From positions 1-64,000 of the forward strand of contig JAAHGL010000027.1 of the NCBI GenBank assembly GCA_010692635.1: a stretch of DNA of 64,000 bases, written 5' to 3'. This document shows, one piece after another, positions 23,693 through 32,270 of the stretch. The position numbers and the translations under genes were made by a program. Within the stretch, counting starts at the first letter, position 1, and the number at the start of each line of letters is the position of its first letter. The notes beneath the pieces were generated by a model. The model worked only from the letters and a program-made list of their open reading frames with translations. It was not told the origin of the DNA and ran no database searches. This DNA is from Symploca sp. SIO2C1. GTDB lineage: Bacteria; Cyanobacteriota; Cyanobacteriia; Cyanobacteriales; Coleofasciculaceae.

Positions 23693-24907
23693 TCATAATT
23701 CATTCACCAATTCAGCCTCCCTCCCTGTCTTTTTCTCCCAGCGCTGCATGGTCAGCTCACAGTACTCTGGGATTAGCTCAACACCAAAGATGATGCGCTC
23801 ACCCAGAGATTCAGCTGCTAGGAATGAACACCCTGACCCAGCAAAGGGGTCAAAAATATCCCCCGCACTACCGTAGGACTCGAATACCCACCGCGCTAAC
23901 GCCTGGGGTTTCTGGTTGGGATGACATCGTGCCTCGTTGGATTCTTCCCCTTCCTTGAGCATCCCATTCCAGGTATGACGGAAGATTCTGACAGCAGACT
24001 TTTGGTTTGTCCACGCCAACTCAGCATCAGCGAATGCTGTTTCCCCGTTCTGCTTATCCCACACCAACCAGCAGCTAGAGGGAGGCACACCATAGTGATT
24101 CGCTCCCCACCACACTTGTACAGCTGACGGGAACAGGCGATTGCACAGCTCAAATGATGCCAGAGCTGTTTGAGTTGAATCGTCACCCGCCACTGGTAAG
24201 TAAGTCTTAGAATCGTAATTACCTCCCCCAAAACGATTGGAGCGCTTGGAGAACTTACGAGAGCTACCACTGCCAATTCTGCCGTCCTTTTTCTGACACT
24301 TCATCCCATAAGGCGGGTCGCTCCAAACCAAGGTTATATCGCGCTCACAGAGAAATTTTGCTACCACCTCTTCATCCAGTGAGCTGCCGCACAACAATCT
24401 ATGCTCTCCCAACGCCCAGACTTCTCCTGGCTTACAGCGTGGGTTGAGGTTCTCGGTGGGAGGAGTGCTATTGCGATCGCGAGATTCATCATCATCATCC
24501 TCGTCCAACCCCAGCAGTTCATTCAATTCGCTCTCATCAAACCCCGTCAGGGTCAAATCATAGTCGAGTCCCTTAAGTTCCTGGAGTTCAAACTTGAGAG
24601 GAATGTCCAGCCAGTCTGATTCAGCGACCTTGTTATCTGCAATCCTGGCGGCTCTCTTTTGAGCCTCACTCAGATCCTTTCGCACAATAACCGGGACTTG
24701 AGTCAGTCCCATTTGATTAGCCGCTGCCAAACGACCATGACCCTTGATAACCAGCAGGTTCTCATCTGCAACAATCGGCTGATCGAAACCCACTTCTGCG
24801 ATCGCCCTAACTATCTTCTCTATCTGTGCAGCTGGGTGAGCCTTGGGGTTGTGTTCGTAAGGAGTCAGCTTATCTGGACTGAGCCACTGAATGAGCAACT
24901 TGGACAT
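23693..24907 (-). CDS. ParB-like nuclease domain fused to DNA methyltransferase
   Basis: 404 residues. Residues 1-100 form a ParB/Srx-like domain: SPDKLTPYEHNPKAHPAAQI, VIKGHGRLAAANQMGLTQVPVIV, and the IADNKVAE block. Residues about 165-395 form an amino-methyltransferase: catalytic SDPPYGMK and the SAM-binding IFDPFAGSGCSFLAAESLGE, in permuted order (DPPY before FxGxG, as in beta-class MTases), and a VEL...YCELTMQRW end. It may methylate phage DNA to avoid host restriction. Common in prophages. Target site cannot be read from sequence. Confidence 0.92.
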   Translation of the reverse strand: MSKLLIQWLSPDKLTPYEHNPKAHPAAQIEKIVRAIAEVGFDQPIVADENLLVIKGHGRLAAANQMGLTQVPVIVRKDLSEAQKRAARIADNKVAESDWLDIPLKFELQELKGLDYDLTLTGFDESELNELLGLDEDDDDESRDRNSTPPTENLNPRCKPGEVWALGEHRLLCGSSLDEEVVAKFLCERDITLVWSDPPYGMKCQKKDGRIGSGSSRKFSKRSNRFGGGNYDSKTYLPVAGDDSTQTALASFELCNRLFPSAVQVWWGANHYGVPPSSCWLVWDKQNGETAFADAELAWTNQKSAVRIFRHTWNGMLKEGEESNEARCHPNQKPQALARWVFESYGSAGDIFDPFAGSGCSFLAAESLGERIIFGVELIPEYCELTMQRWEKKTGREAELVNEL

Positions 24908-25119
24908 ACCTTTTTACCACAAGGTTGTAGAGAAGAGTTTATCATTATTGCCCATGAAATCTCTAGGGTTTCTACATCGGGAAAGGTAGTAGCCTAATGG
25001 GAATACCCTCGGTGGTCAGGGAAGGTGTGAAATTGGAATGACATTCTTGGGATGAATCGGGAAATGCGTATTTGTCGATGTATTCCACGCTTTGCGCAGA
25101 TTTTTGAGGTATGCCCATT

Positions 25120-25395
25120 TCAGTTCTTCAACTTTGCGCTTCTTTGACCCTTCGTGATTTGCTTTGCATGGATACAAATTCCGCCTGCTTCAAATGCTTC
25201 GCGCTCTTGATTGAAGCGGGAAGAATGTTCAATAAAGAGAACCTCAAAGTAATCAGTTGCACCGGCGACAATACAGGTAACTAAATCACCAGGACGGGGC
25301 ATGGCTCGGAGTGCTACAAGCTTGGAGCGGCGCGAACGTCCTTCTCTATAGGCAAGCGTAGTCACAAAGCTTGAGTAACTTGAGTCAAATCTCAT
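25120..25395 (-). CDS. Hypothetical protein, 91 aa
   Basis: 91 residues: MRFDSSYSSFVTTLAYREGRSRR start, central LRAMPRPGDLVTCIVAGATDYFEVLFIEHSS, basic end (ITKGQRSAKLKN). Divergent from the RHH gene at 25515, with the repeated CCACATGG between them, so it may share its control. It could be an antitoxin-side or DNA-binding protein, but no family was recognised. The 25-kb spacer downstream (24908-25119) contains no visible feature. Confidence 0.55.
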   Translation of the reverse strand: MRFDSSYSSFVTTLAYREGRSRRSKLVALRAMPRPGDLVTCIVAGATDYFEVLFIEHSSRFNQEREAFEAGGICIHAKQITKGQRSAKLKN

Positions 25396-25431
25396 GCTTC
25401 ACCTCCCCTTGATTGATAGTGTTATTATAGT

Positions 25432-25484
25432 CCACATGGTATAGGTAGTGCAAGTAGTCCTTTCAAACTCGGTAGACCACATGG
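25432..25484. promoter_or_regulatory. Paired CCACATGG sites between divergent genes
   Basis: CCACATGG occurs at 25432-25439 and 25477-25484 with 45-bp spacing, between the 25120-25395 minus gene and the RHH gene. It is a near-palindrome and a reasonable operator for the RHH protein. Confidence 0.4.
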
Positions 25485-25514
25485 CACAATCGGGGGGTGA
25501 ACAATGCCTTCAAA

Positions 25515-25721
25515 ATGCCCAACAAAAAAACCGACAAAGCCAATGATGTGTTCATCCGAGTTTTTCTGAGTTCCGACTTGAGGACTCAATTTAAGGTTGC
25601 TTGCGCACAATCCGGGGTGGCTATGAGCGAAAAAGCCAGGGAACTCATAGACAAATGGGTTAAAGAATGGGAACAGCAAAACACCCCCTCATCCACAAAG
25701 AGCAAGGGGGGTAAGGAGTAG
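25515..25721 (+). CDS. Ribbon-helix-helix protein
   Basis: 68 residues from the ATG at 25515; the alternative GTG at 25497 adds six. The middle is a ribbon-helix-helix motif: FIRVFLSSDLRTQFKVACAQSGVAMSEKARELI (beta strand, helix, helix). The C-terminus is lysine-rich and polar. It resembles a ParG/CopG-like DNA binder or a plasmid antitoxin. It lies opposite the 25120-25395 gene and may autoregulate from the CCACATGG sites. No toxin partner is recognised next to it. Confidence 0.65.
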   Translation: MPNKKTDKANDVFIRVFLSSDLRTQFKVACAQSGVAMSEKARELIDKWVKEWEQQNTPSSTKSKGGKE

Positions 25722-25820
25722 TGGTGTTTAGCTATTTCACCTAGAAATTAGCGTAAGAGATTATTGAGTCCAAAATGCGTCATCATAGTCGTTGAAACCT
25801 ATTACTCATTGGTAACTAAA

Positions 25821-26378
25821 ATGGTTCAAGCACTCGATCAACCTACCATCGCCCAGTGGAACGTTGACGATTATCACCAGATGATCGAAGCGGGTATCTT
25901 GTGCGATCGCCAGGTTGAATTGCTAGACGGAGATATCGTGGAAATGGTACCTACAGACCCGCTACACGACTTTCTAGGTGACGAGGTAGCCGATTATCTT
26001 CGAGACTTACTAGGCACCCGCGCTAGGGTTAGAGAGTGTAAGGGGGTAACATTGCCCACATCAGAACCACAGCCGGATATTGCCATTGTAGAGCGTATTT
26101 CCTACCGAGAACATCACCCCCAACCGGAAAACATCTACCTCTTAATCGAGATTGCCAAGAGCCAACCCCCACGAGACACTGAGACGAAACGTAAGATCTA
26201 CGCTCAAGCAGGGATTAAGGAATACTGGGTAATTAACCTCAAACGGGGTGAACTGAGAGTATTTAGAGACCCCGCAGGTGGAGACTATCGAGTCGATGTA
26301 GTCTGGAATCAGGAGACAATTCGAGCTTTGGCTTTCCCTGAAGTTGCAATCGCACTCGATAAGCTGCTCAAGCCGTGA
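25821..26378 (+). CDS. Uma2 family endonuclease
   Basis: 185 residues from ATG at 25821 (MVQALDQPTIAQW); a longer frame from 25764 is less likely. It shows the Uma2 (DUF820) PD-(D/E)XK pattern: RQVELLDGDIVEMVPTDPLHD, SEPQPDIAIVERISYREHHPQPEN with the catalytic PD, LLIEIAKSQPPRDTETKRKIYAQAGIKEYWVIN with E-x-A/K and the K-Y-x-x-x-G-I-x-E-Y-W-V block. Abundant in filamentous cyanobacteria; role is undefined. Probably a host-type gene inside the element. Confidence 0.9.
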   Translation: MVQALDQPTIAQWNVDDYHQMIEAGILCDRQVELLDGDIVEMVPTDPLHDFLGDEVADYLRDLLGTRARVRECKGVTLPTSEPQPDIAIVERISYREHHPQPENIYLLIEIAKSQPPRDTETKRKIYAQAGIKEYWVINLKRGELRVFRDPAGGDYRVDVVWNQETIRALAFPEVAIALDKLLKP

Positions 26379-26391
26379 GCAACTTATCGAC

Positions 26392-26470
26392 GGGTGAGGT
26401 GAAAAAAGGTGTGGGAGAGCTTTTTTGAGTAATGAGTAATGAGTAATGAGTGAAGAAACTTTTGTCAAAT
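26392..26470. repeat. Compound dispersed repeat, copy B
   Basis: GGTGAGGTGAAAAAAGGTGT, GGGAGAGCTTTTTTGAGTAA, three GAGTAAT heptamers and GAAGAAACTTTTGTCAAAT. Same module as at 16954-17100 and 32110-32270, but without the hairpin and with three heptamers. Confidence 0.85.
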
Positions 26471-26521
26471 AACCAAATCTAGAAGAATACCTTTATTTCT
26501 AAATTAATCCGAGAGATTTTT

Positions 26522-27217
26522 ATGTTCAAACAAGCTTTTCTGGGTTTTCTTACTTCTACTACCCTACTCGCGTCGGGGTGGGTGGCGCAAGCATCAGCGG
26601 TAATTTTAGAGTCAGTTCCTTTCGACTCAGTCGATACTGGAATATCAGGTGGGTCTGCTGTTTTTGATGATCAATTTTTAGGGTGGAGATTTGAGCTTGA
26701 TAACCCATTCCAGGTTACAGATATTGGTGGAACCTTCTTCGGCTTCGGTTTTCCCAACCAGGAAATTTTTGGGGCTATTGTTTCATTAAGTGAATCTGAT
26801 GCGCTGCCGCTAGGAAGTCCGTTTTTGCAGGAAGAAGTTCTAGCAGTAACCACTTTTAATATTCCACTTGGACATAACGATATATTGACTCCGCTTGAGG
26901 TAAGCTTAGATCCTGGAAATTATGGTCTAGTTTTTGGCGGTGGCTTGTTTGGTGCAACAGGAATAATATCGGCTATGTCTTCTCTGAACGGAGGACCGCT
27001 TGCTAGTTCCGGTATCGAATACTTCCAGTGGAGAGTAGATCGTAATCCTCCGCTGAGAGCCAGATGGAGCGATAGCGGGAGTCCAAATCGATTTGTTGTT
27101 GCTGGCTCAACTCTTGTGTCTGATCCTGTATCAGTGCCAGAAACTTCCCCTGTATTGAGTCTCCTAGCTTTAGGTACTTTGGCTTTCGGCTCTTCTCTCT
27201 TGCACCGGAAGGCTTGA
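26522..27217 (+). CDS. PEP-CTERM-like exported protein
   Basis: 231 residues. N-terminal signal peptide MFKQAFLGFLTSTTLLASGW and cleavage near AQASA. The C-terminus has VPETSPVLSLLALGTLAFGSSLLHRKA: a PEP-CTERM-like motif (VPE), a hydrophobic segment and a basic end, the signal for exosortase sorting to the outside. The middle is beta-rich with GG and FG pairs. Function is unknown; such proteins are common in cyanobacteria. The motif is VPET and not VPEP, so the sorting call is a good one but not definitive. Confidence 0.75.
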   Translation: MFKQAFLGFLTSTTLLASGWVAQASAVILESVPFDSVDTGISGGSAVFDDQFLGWRFELDNPFQVTDIGGTFFGFGFPNQEIFGAIVSLSESDALPLGSPFLQEEVLAVTTFNIPLGHNDILTPLEVSLDPGNYGLVFGGGLFGATGIISAMSSLNGGPLASSGIEYFQWRVDRNPPLRARWSDSGSPNRFVVAGSTLVSDPVSVPETSPVLSLLALGTLAFGSSLLHRKA

Positions 27218-27255
27218 AGATTGTATTTTTTGGTAACCAACCTCATCTCAATTTG

Positions 27256-27885
27256 TCAAAAGATGCTCTCAGCTTCTGTTTCTTCTGGGAACTTTGGATT
27301 TCCAGCATAGGAAAGATGAGAGAGACTAGCGATCGCACCTTTGACTTGAGCATCCCTAACCTCAAGGTATTTTTGGAGCTGCTCTAGGTTCCGATGCCCA
27401 GATATCTCTTGAATTATCCGCAGTGGTACACCGTTGTCTGACATCTGGGTAAGGGCAGTCCTTCTGAAACTGTGGGTGCTGACTCCTTCAATTTTGACTC
27501 GTTTGCAGGCTTCTCGGAGAATCAACGCTGCTGAGTCGGGGTGAATATGTCCACGTCCCCAACGTCCGGGGAATAGATAGTAATCCCCGGCTTCACCTGA
27601 GTGCTGCTTCAGTAGTATCTCTAAATCAGTTGATGTGGGTATGACTCGGCTGCTAAGCTGACCCTTAGCATGGCACTTTCTAATAATCATCTCTGGTCTG
27701 ACCCTACCCAGTGGATTGTACACATCCTCACTAAGTTGGGTGCAGGCTTCATTGACTCGACAAGCTGTGTAGAGACAGAAGCCAAATAAGGCGCGATCTC
27801 GACTACGAAGTAACCCATCGCTGAATAATACCTCAATCTCAGCCTGGGTTAGCACCTTTGCCTTTCCGTAGCGATCTCTTTTCAT
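27256..27885 (-). CDS. Short tyrosine recombinase / integrase
   Basis: 209 residues, the catalytic domain only. The conserved RHRHY residues are visible: Arg43 in YTACRVNEA, His138 and Arg141 in STHSFRRT, His164 in GHRNLEQL, and Tyr173 in QKYLEV. It lacks the usual N-terminal core-binding (SAM-like) domain, since the first residues already lead into the catalytic fold. It could integrate the element or be a shuffled resolvase. The gene lies in the middle of the element and not at an end, so no attachment site is proposed. Confidence 0.88.
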   Translation of the reverse strand: MKRDRYGKAKVLTQAEIEVLFSDGLLRSRDRALFGFCLYTACRVNEACTQLSEDVYNPLGRVRPEMIIRKCHAKGQLSSRVIPTSTDLEILLKQHSGEAGDYYLFPGRWGRGHIHPDSAALILREACKRVKIEGVSTHSFRRTALTQMSDNGVPLRIIQEISGHRNLEQLQKYLEVRDAQVKGAIASLSHLSYAGNPKFPEETEAESIF

Positions 27886-27933
27886 GGGAAAAGTCTATCG
27901 CGGTTTTGGGTATGACTGTCAAATGGCGGAAAA

Positions 27934-28251
27934 ATGAAGAAGCTTTCTCCCTCACACAGAATGATACTTTTACCTAAACTGCAAAACCTACCAAATAATT
28001 TGCCAATCGAAGGAGCAGTCCGCATAGAATTAGTGGAAGGAATACCTCTGTTTCATGCCTCTAGTACTGTTCAAGAACGTATTGAAACACTATTAGAAAA
28101 ACAACAAAGCTCCCTCCTCAATTCTGAAGAAGAACAAGAACTCGATTTGTATGAAGAAATCGATGACTATCTCAGTTTTATCAATCGGACTATCCGCAAT
28201 CTTTACTTAAGCCAGAATCAATCCGAAGAAAAGCGATCGCTTTTCTATTGA
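27934..28251 (+). CDS. Hypothetical antitoxin-like protein, 105 aa
   Basis: 105 residues. The part SSTVQERIETLLEKQQSSLLNSEEEQELDLYEEIDDYLSFINRTIRNL has the helical, acidic composition of small cyanobacterial antitoxin-like proteins. It starts 48 bp from the divergent integrase start. It overlaps the next gene on the minus strand by 7 bp, convergently. No toxin is recognised next to it, so the antitoxin call is a guess. Confidence 0.6.
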   Translation: MKKLSPSHRMILLPKLQNLPNNLPIEGAVRIELVEGIPLFHASSTVQERIETLLEKQQSSLLNSEEEQELDLYEEIDDYLSFINRTIRNLYLSQNQSEEKRSLFY

Positions 28252-28568
28252 ACCGAGGATGCGATTGGCTTCAATTGCGATATAGCTTCTTCAGGAGTGA
28301 CAAAATTACCTACATCTGCTGGAAGCTCAACTGCTTCTTTGTTGTGTAATTTAACAACTAACTTACTCACATTCATAGCTACCCGCTGATTAAATCTGAA
28401 CAAATCTGAAAACCTGCGTTCTCCCTGAGTAGTCTGAAGTTGACGACCTCCCACTTGATTCACTTCAGTTGTAAACTTGAATATCTGCCTATCTTCACCA
28501 ATCGACAACAATACCTCATACGAGTTAGGCTCTTGGCTCGGTTTAATAGATAAAACTTTTACGTTCAT
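28245..28568 (-). CDS. Hypothetical protein, 107 aa
   Basis: 107 residues, beta-rich at the N-terminus (VKVLSIKPSQEPNSYEVLLSIGEDRQIFKF) and helical at the end (EAISQLKPIA). It overlaps the C5 methyltransferase start by 4 bp (ATGA), so they are coupled. It is downstream of the methyltransferase in an operon and could serve it, but no family was recognised. Confidence 0.65.
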   Translation of the reverse strand: MNVKVLSIKPSQEPNSYEVLLSIGEDRQIFKFTTEVNQVGGRQLQTTQGERRFSDLFRFNQRVAMNVSKLVVKLHNKEAVELPADVGNFVTPEEAISQLKPIASSVQ

Positions 28569-29626
28569 CGTCTCAATGAATAAATAGCTTGACTATCTAC
28601 TGAGTTTATCTGAAGTAAATGCTCAAACAGTTGCTTTGCAAAGTAAGGAGGAACGGATAGACCGATAACACTACCTGCTAGGGATGGTGTGGTTGAGAAT
28701 TCATACCAATCGGGAAAACCTCCTATCCTTGCGATCGCTCTCATAGGCAATCTATAAGCCTTTTTGCTAAGGTTGTCCCAATAGGTGATTGCCCCACCCC
28801 TGCTAGAACCCCTATTGTCTCTAAACATTGCCTTGGTTATAGTCCAGCAGGGTTCTGATTGTCTTCTAAGAGAAGCCTTATCTTTCCCTTTACATACTCC
28901 TACTCTTTGTACAATTGCTGCATCAAAATGACCTTTCAGGTTAGCCAAGAGAATAGACTTTTTTTGCTGCTCCAAGAGACGTTCTGGTTTAACAAGAGGT
29001 AATCCATTCAAACAATCTCCCCACCCCCTACATGACCCTGTAAGCGGTAATGCTTTTCTTAACAAGGAATTCAATCGAGCAACTAAAATCAACCTACAAC
29101 GGTTTTGCGGAACACCAAAATTAGCCATATCGATTTCTTGGCAATCAAAGTAATAGTTACAACGAGCAAGCGTTCTGACAATTACTCTGTAGCTTTCAGA
29201 TTGTCTATAGCCTACAGCATTCTCCAAGGTAAACCACTGTGGCTGTAAAATTTCAATAGCTTTAGCTGTAGCAATCGCAGCAAAAACATCCTTCTTATTC
29301 TCTTTTTTTCCGGTTAAGGAAGACAGCTTGCTAAAGCTACTACAAACTGGAGAAGCGTGTAGAATGAAAGGATTACGCGGTATTCCTGGAAAATTGCGTT
29401 CTGCTACCTCCTGTACAGTTGCTAAATAGGAAATAGTACCGTATCTCTCAAAATTGTGGTCACGGCAGAATCGAATCTGCCTACTGAAGGCTTCATCATC
29501 AGGATCACAATCCACACTAACCACTGGTCTAATGCCAGCCTGAATCAAACCTGTCTCAACACCACCCCCACCGGAAAATAACGTGACTGCGATCGGGGCA
29601 TCTTTCCTTATCTTTGGTTTTCGCAT
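28565..29626 (-). CDS. C5 cytosine-specific DNA methyltransferase
   Basis: 353 residues. C5 motifs in order: I LFSGGGGVETGL (about 16-27), IV HASPVCSSFS with the catalytic Cys, VI TLENAVGY, VIII VPQNRCRLILVA, and a target-recognition region (PLVKPERLLEQQ, RRQSEPCWTITKAMFRDNRG) before motif IX/X (RIGGFPDWYEFS, GLSVPP). It transfers a methyl group to cytosine. No endonuclease partner was recognised, so it is probably a solitary phage methylase for anti-restriction. It starts near a dispersed hairpin. Confidence 0.92.
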   Translation of the reverse strand: MRKPKIRKDAPIAVTLFSGGGGVETGLIQAGIRPVVSVDCDPDDEAFSRQIRFCRDHNFERYGTISYLATVQEVAERNFPGIPRNPFILHASPVCSSFSKLSSLTGKKENKKDVFAAIATAKAIEILQPQWFTLENAVGYRQSESYRVIVRTLARCNYYFDCQEIDMANFGVPQNRCRLILVARLNSLLRKALPLTGSCRGWGDCLNGLPLVKPERLLEQQKKSILLANLKGHFDAAIVQRVGVCKGKDKASLRRQSEPCWTITKAMFRDNRGSSRGGAITYWDNLSKKAYRLPMRAIARIGGFPDWYEFSTTPSLAGSVIGLSVPPYFAKQLFEHLLQINSVDSQAIYSLRR

Positions 29627-29640
29627 AATTGAAATTACTC

Positions 29641-29679
29641 CAAAGCACCCTTGTGACTTGATGGAACAAGGGTGCTTTG
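29641..29679. repeat. Dispersed CCCTTGT/ACAAGGG hairpin, copy 4
   Basis: 14-bp arms CAAAGCACCCTTGT (29641-29654) and ACAAGGGTGCTTTG (29666-29679) around loop GACTTGATGGA. It fills the spacer between the methyltransferase and the Rad52-like gene; a transcription terminator role is possible. Confidence 0.85.
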
Positions 29680-29712
29680 GTACTAAGTAGTTTTGAGCAG
29701 TTTATCTACGCT

Positions 29713-30720
29713 CTAGTTATTTGCGCTGAGCGCAGCCTCTTTTAGTTTCAGCTGCTGCAACTCATCAAGAGCGATTTGATAAATATCCGCAGATGTAATT
29801 CCTTGGTTCTGTCTGAGGTAATGAAGTTTGTTGGTGACAACGGTAATAGCCTCCCTTGACTCCAATCCTTTTGTGACTTCAAGCCATCCGCTAATCATTC
29901 CTGATAACAATTCCTCAATCACATCTGATGGTACTTGCGAAGGTCGTTGAGCGCCATGTCGCTGACACCAATCAACGATTGATTGGGGCTGGTGACCAGT
30001 AATAGAACGGATATCCTTAACTAATCTATTGTGTTGAGGATACAAGTCCGGTAACCCAAGCTGAGGTTTAGGCTGAAAACCATTGGTTCCCTGATTGGCA
30101 GGCTGTAGCTGTGCTGTCTGAGGTTTTGGTTTGGGCTTACTAGCTTGAAACTTTCTGTAGCTATCCTTGGCTGGATTACCATCTCTATCTTTAATCCAGC
30201 CATTACGATATGCCAAATTGTAAGCCCCAGGATCTTGATTGTCACGGCGATCGCTTGGGGATCTACGTCCCATGTACTTAATGAATTGGTTTAATTGCTC
30301 TCTCTCCTGTTCGGTATGCTTCTCCTTATTTGTCTGAATGTCCAAATATCTGCACATTCCGAACTGCTCCATAGCCCTCTTGAAGGCACAAGCGATCGCC
30401 CTCTCCTCAGGAGTCCCCCTCTGCTTTTTCTCGTCTTCCCAATTCTCAAACTCCGCATGAGAATTGCCAAAACCAACACGAGTAACCCCAGCGATTGTCA
30501 GGTGGCATTTGACAACAACTTGCTCACCTCTTTGAACCGGATCGCTGTAGTCGATCTCCCAGTCCGGGTAAATCTCATCCAACCTGTCTCTCATCTTTTG
30601 CCAAGGGACAAAGTACCATTTACCTCCTCCTGGCAGCTTCCTCAACTTGTGCTCCTCAGGTGGGAACCAAGCTTTTAACTCACGATATAAATCTTTGAGT
30701 TTGATATCTGATTCTTTCAT
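29713..30720 (-). CDS. Rad52/Rad22-like single-strand annealing protein
   Basis: 335 residues. The N-terminal 150 residues match Rad52/Rad22 double-strand-break repair proteins: KWYFVPWQKMRDRLDEIYPDW, CHLTIAGVTRVGFG, and the signature GTPEERAIACAFKRAMEQFGMCRYL (residues about 100-124). A variable Q- and P-rich linker follows (residues about 190-230), and the last 100 residues are helical. It anneals complementary single strands in phage recombination. It heads a group of replication-recombination genes. No exonuclease partner (Red alpha type) is evident in the neighbourhood. Confidence 0.85.
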   Translation of the reverse strand: MKESDIKLKDLYRELKAWFPPEEHKLRKLPGGGKWYFVPWQKMRDRLDEIYPDWEIDYSDPVQRGEQVVVKCHLTIAGVTRVGFGNSHAEFENWEDEKKQRGTPEERAIACAFKRAMEQFGMCRYLDIQTNKEKHTEQEREQLNQFIKYMGRRSPSDRRDNQDPGAYNLAYRNGWIKDRDGNPAKDSYRKFQASKPKPKPQTAQLQPANQGTNGFQPKPQLGLPDLYPQHNRLVKDIRSITGHQPQSIVDWCQRHGAQRPSQVPSDVIEELLSGMISGWLEVTKGLESREAITVVTNKLHYLRQNQGITSADIYQIALDELQQLKLKEAALSANN

Positions 30721-30770
30721 AATCGTTTTTCGCTAAGACGTAGTAACGCTAAATCTCGCTTCTGAAGCTA

Positions 30771-30796
30771 GAAACGCACAGCTAGCTGTGCGTTTC
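30771..30796. promoter_or_regulatory. 26-bp perfect palindrome
   Basis: GAAACGCACAGCT and its mirror AGCTGTGCGTTTC form a 26-bp perfect palindrome without a loop, 4 bp past the stop of the 30800-31276 gene and 50 bp before the Rad52-like start (both on the minus strand). There is no T-run, so a protein-binding site or an intramolecular cruciform is more likely than a terminator. Confidence 0.7.
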
Positions 30797-30799
30797 GCC

Positions 30800-31276
30800 T
30801 TAGCAGAACAAGGCTACCTTCCTCCGAACAGACTTGGGTTGCTTAGCAAAATTCTCTAGCCACCATGCAGAGCTACCAGGCTCATAAAAATTGGTAGCAA
30901 CCTTGGCAATTGGCTTTTCTACCTCTTGCTTCTTTTGCTGAGGTATAGTATCAGGGTAGAAACGGTCAAGGCTTGCTGCGATCGCCTCAATTTCTTCTGT
31001 CATGAAATCTCCCTGAACCTTAACCTCCCAGTGCCAATCTAGAACTCTTTGAGCTTCCCTCAATTCAACGCGATATCTACCATACTTTTGCTTCATTACT
31101 TGATAGAAACGTTTTGCCTGGGAATAATCGTCAAACGCATAATAGGCGGCTTTATTTCTTGACATTCTACCTCCCTTCCCTTTTTTCTTAAAGTGTTGGG
31201 TAATGAATGCAGCTCGTCCTATAAGATAGGTGATGCTATGGCGATCACCTAACTCTACTGTTCTACTTTGTGCCAT
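30800..31276 (-). CDS. Hypothetical protein, 158 aa
   Basis: 158 residues, starting MAQSRTVELGDRHSITYLIGR. It contains YYAFDDYSQAKRFYQVMKQKYGRYRVELREAQRVLDWHWEVKVQ, helical with many aromatic residues, and a C-terminal WWLENFAKQPKSVRRK. The name is unknown. It is an early-region phage gene in the operon with Rad52-like. The leader region before it repeats sequence found at 35180-35213 and 41351-41380. Confidence 0.6.
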   Translation of the reverse strand: MAQSRTVELGDRHSITYLIGRAAFITQHFKKKGKGGRMSRNKAAYYAFDDYSQAKRFYQVMKQKYGRYRVELREAQRVLDWHWEVKVQGDFMTEEIEAIAASLDRFYPDTIPQQKKQEVEKPIAKVATNFYEPGSSAWWLENFAKQPKSVRRKVALFC

Positions 31277-31577
31277 AATTGAAGTACCTTTTTTATGCCA
31301 TTTCTTAGTTGCTCGAACAACTAAGATTTTTTTTTGCCTGTTCGTTATCCCGTAGGGGAAACCAATCTACAATCGCGCTAGAAACGCATGAACTACCTCG
31401 TGCTGCTTCGCTGAACACTCCTGTTTCTGACGCTTCATCAGGTGGAGCTACGATGCGATGAGTCTATATACGAGTAGCTGCGCTCTCCCAGCCCCACACT
31501 TATTTTTTTTTCGTCATTCTCCCACTCTTCTTCTTTGAGTGCATTGATGCGACCGCAAAAATCGCTCAAATCTGAGG
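31277..31577. other. 301-bp spacer with hairpin 31304-31325
   Basis: Between two leftward genes. CTTAGTTG (31304-31311) and CAACTAAG (31318-31325) form a stem with loop CTCGAA followed by ATTTTTTTTTT on the plus strand, which looks like a plus-strand terminator although no plus-strand gene ends just upstream. The remainder (31337-31577) shows no obvious gene. Confidence 0.5.
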
Positions 31578-32051
31578 CTATACAACTTCTAAAGCTTCCC
31601 ACTCAGAAGCCTTACTTGTCCCAATGACAACGTAACTTCTTTCCTCTAAGAAATAGACTGAAATTCCCCTGATTGCAAGTTCCTTAGCTAACTCTGGGTC
31701 TGATATCTGATCATTAAATTTAAAGTATTGACAAATATCAGCGATCGCAACATACTCCATTTTTGACCATTCTTCTACCTGTTTATCATCTACGGTTGTA
31801 TCTGGAAGGAAATACCCTTCCAATGCTTGCCGCATGATTTTTGAGACGTTCTTCTCGGCATTGTTTTGAGCTTTCTTAGAATCACTTTTTTGCTTATTCA
31901 ACCAGGCTCTTGCTTCCTCCAAGGTAGAGGGTTCAGCTATTACTGTATTGTCTCTTTCTTTACGAACAAAATATTTACCTCTTCCCTTCTCTATCGTGTA
32001 CCCTTCATGGGCATAAGCTTTCTTCATTGATTCAATAGTTGGACGTGCCAT
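31578..32051 (-). CDS. Hypothetical protein, 157 aa
   Basis: 157 residues. The N-terminal 50 residues (MARPTIESMKKAYAHEGYTIEKGRGKYFVRKE) have a basic SAP/HTH-like look; the remainder has a helical core (AELAKELAIRGISVYF) and ends in VIGTSKASEWEALEVV. No family recognised. Early-region gene with neighbours DUF932 and Rad52-like. Confidence 0.6.
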   Translation of the reverse strand: MARPTIESMKKAYAHEGYTIEKGRGKYFVRKERDNTVIAEPSTLEEARAWLNKQKSDSKKAQNNAEKNVSKIMRQALEGYFLPDTTVDDKQVEEWSKMEYVAIADICQYFKFNDQISDPELAKELAIRGISVYFLEERSYVVIGTSKASEWEALEVV

Positions 32052-32109
32052 GATGTCTCCTTCTACTACTATGAAACAGAGGTGAGGTGAAATTTACAGT
32101 GGCTCTGAA

Positions 32110-32270
32110 GAAACACCGAGTCAGGAGTCAGGAGTAAAGAGAATTGACGCAAGTTTCTTCACTCATTACTCATTACTCATTACTCATTACTCAAAAAAGC
32201 TCTCCCACACCTTTTTTCACCTCACCCCTTCTTCGCTGCACCCTTGTGACTTGATGGAACAAGGGGGAAT
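32110..32270. repeat. Compound dispersed repeat, copy C, inverted
   Basis: Reads on the minus strand as hairpin (32241-32265), GGGGTGAGGTG, AAAAAAGGTGTGGGAGAGC, TTTTTTGAGTAATGAG with four GAGTAAT heptamers and GAAGAAACTTGCGTCAA, then a (GACTCCT)-like tract. It is the same element as at 16954-17100, with more heptamers and in the opposite direction. Confidence 0.85.
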
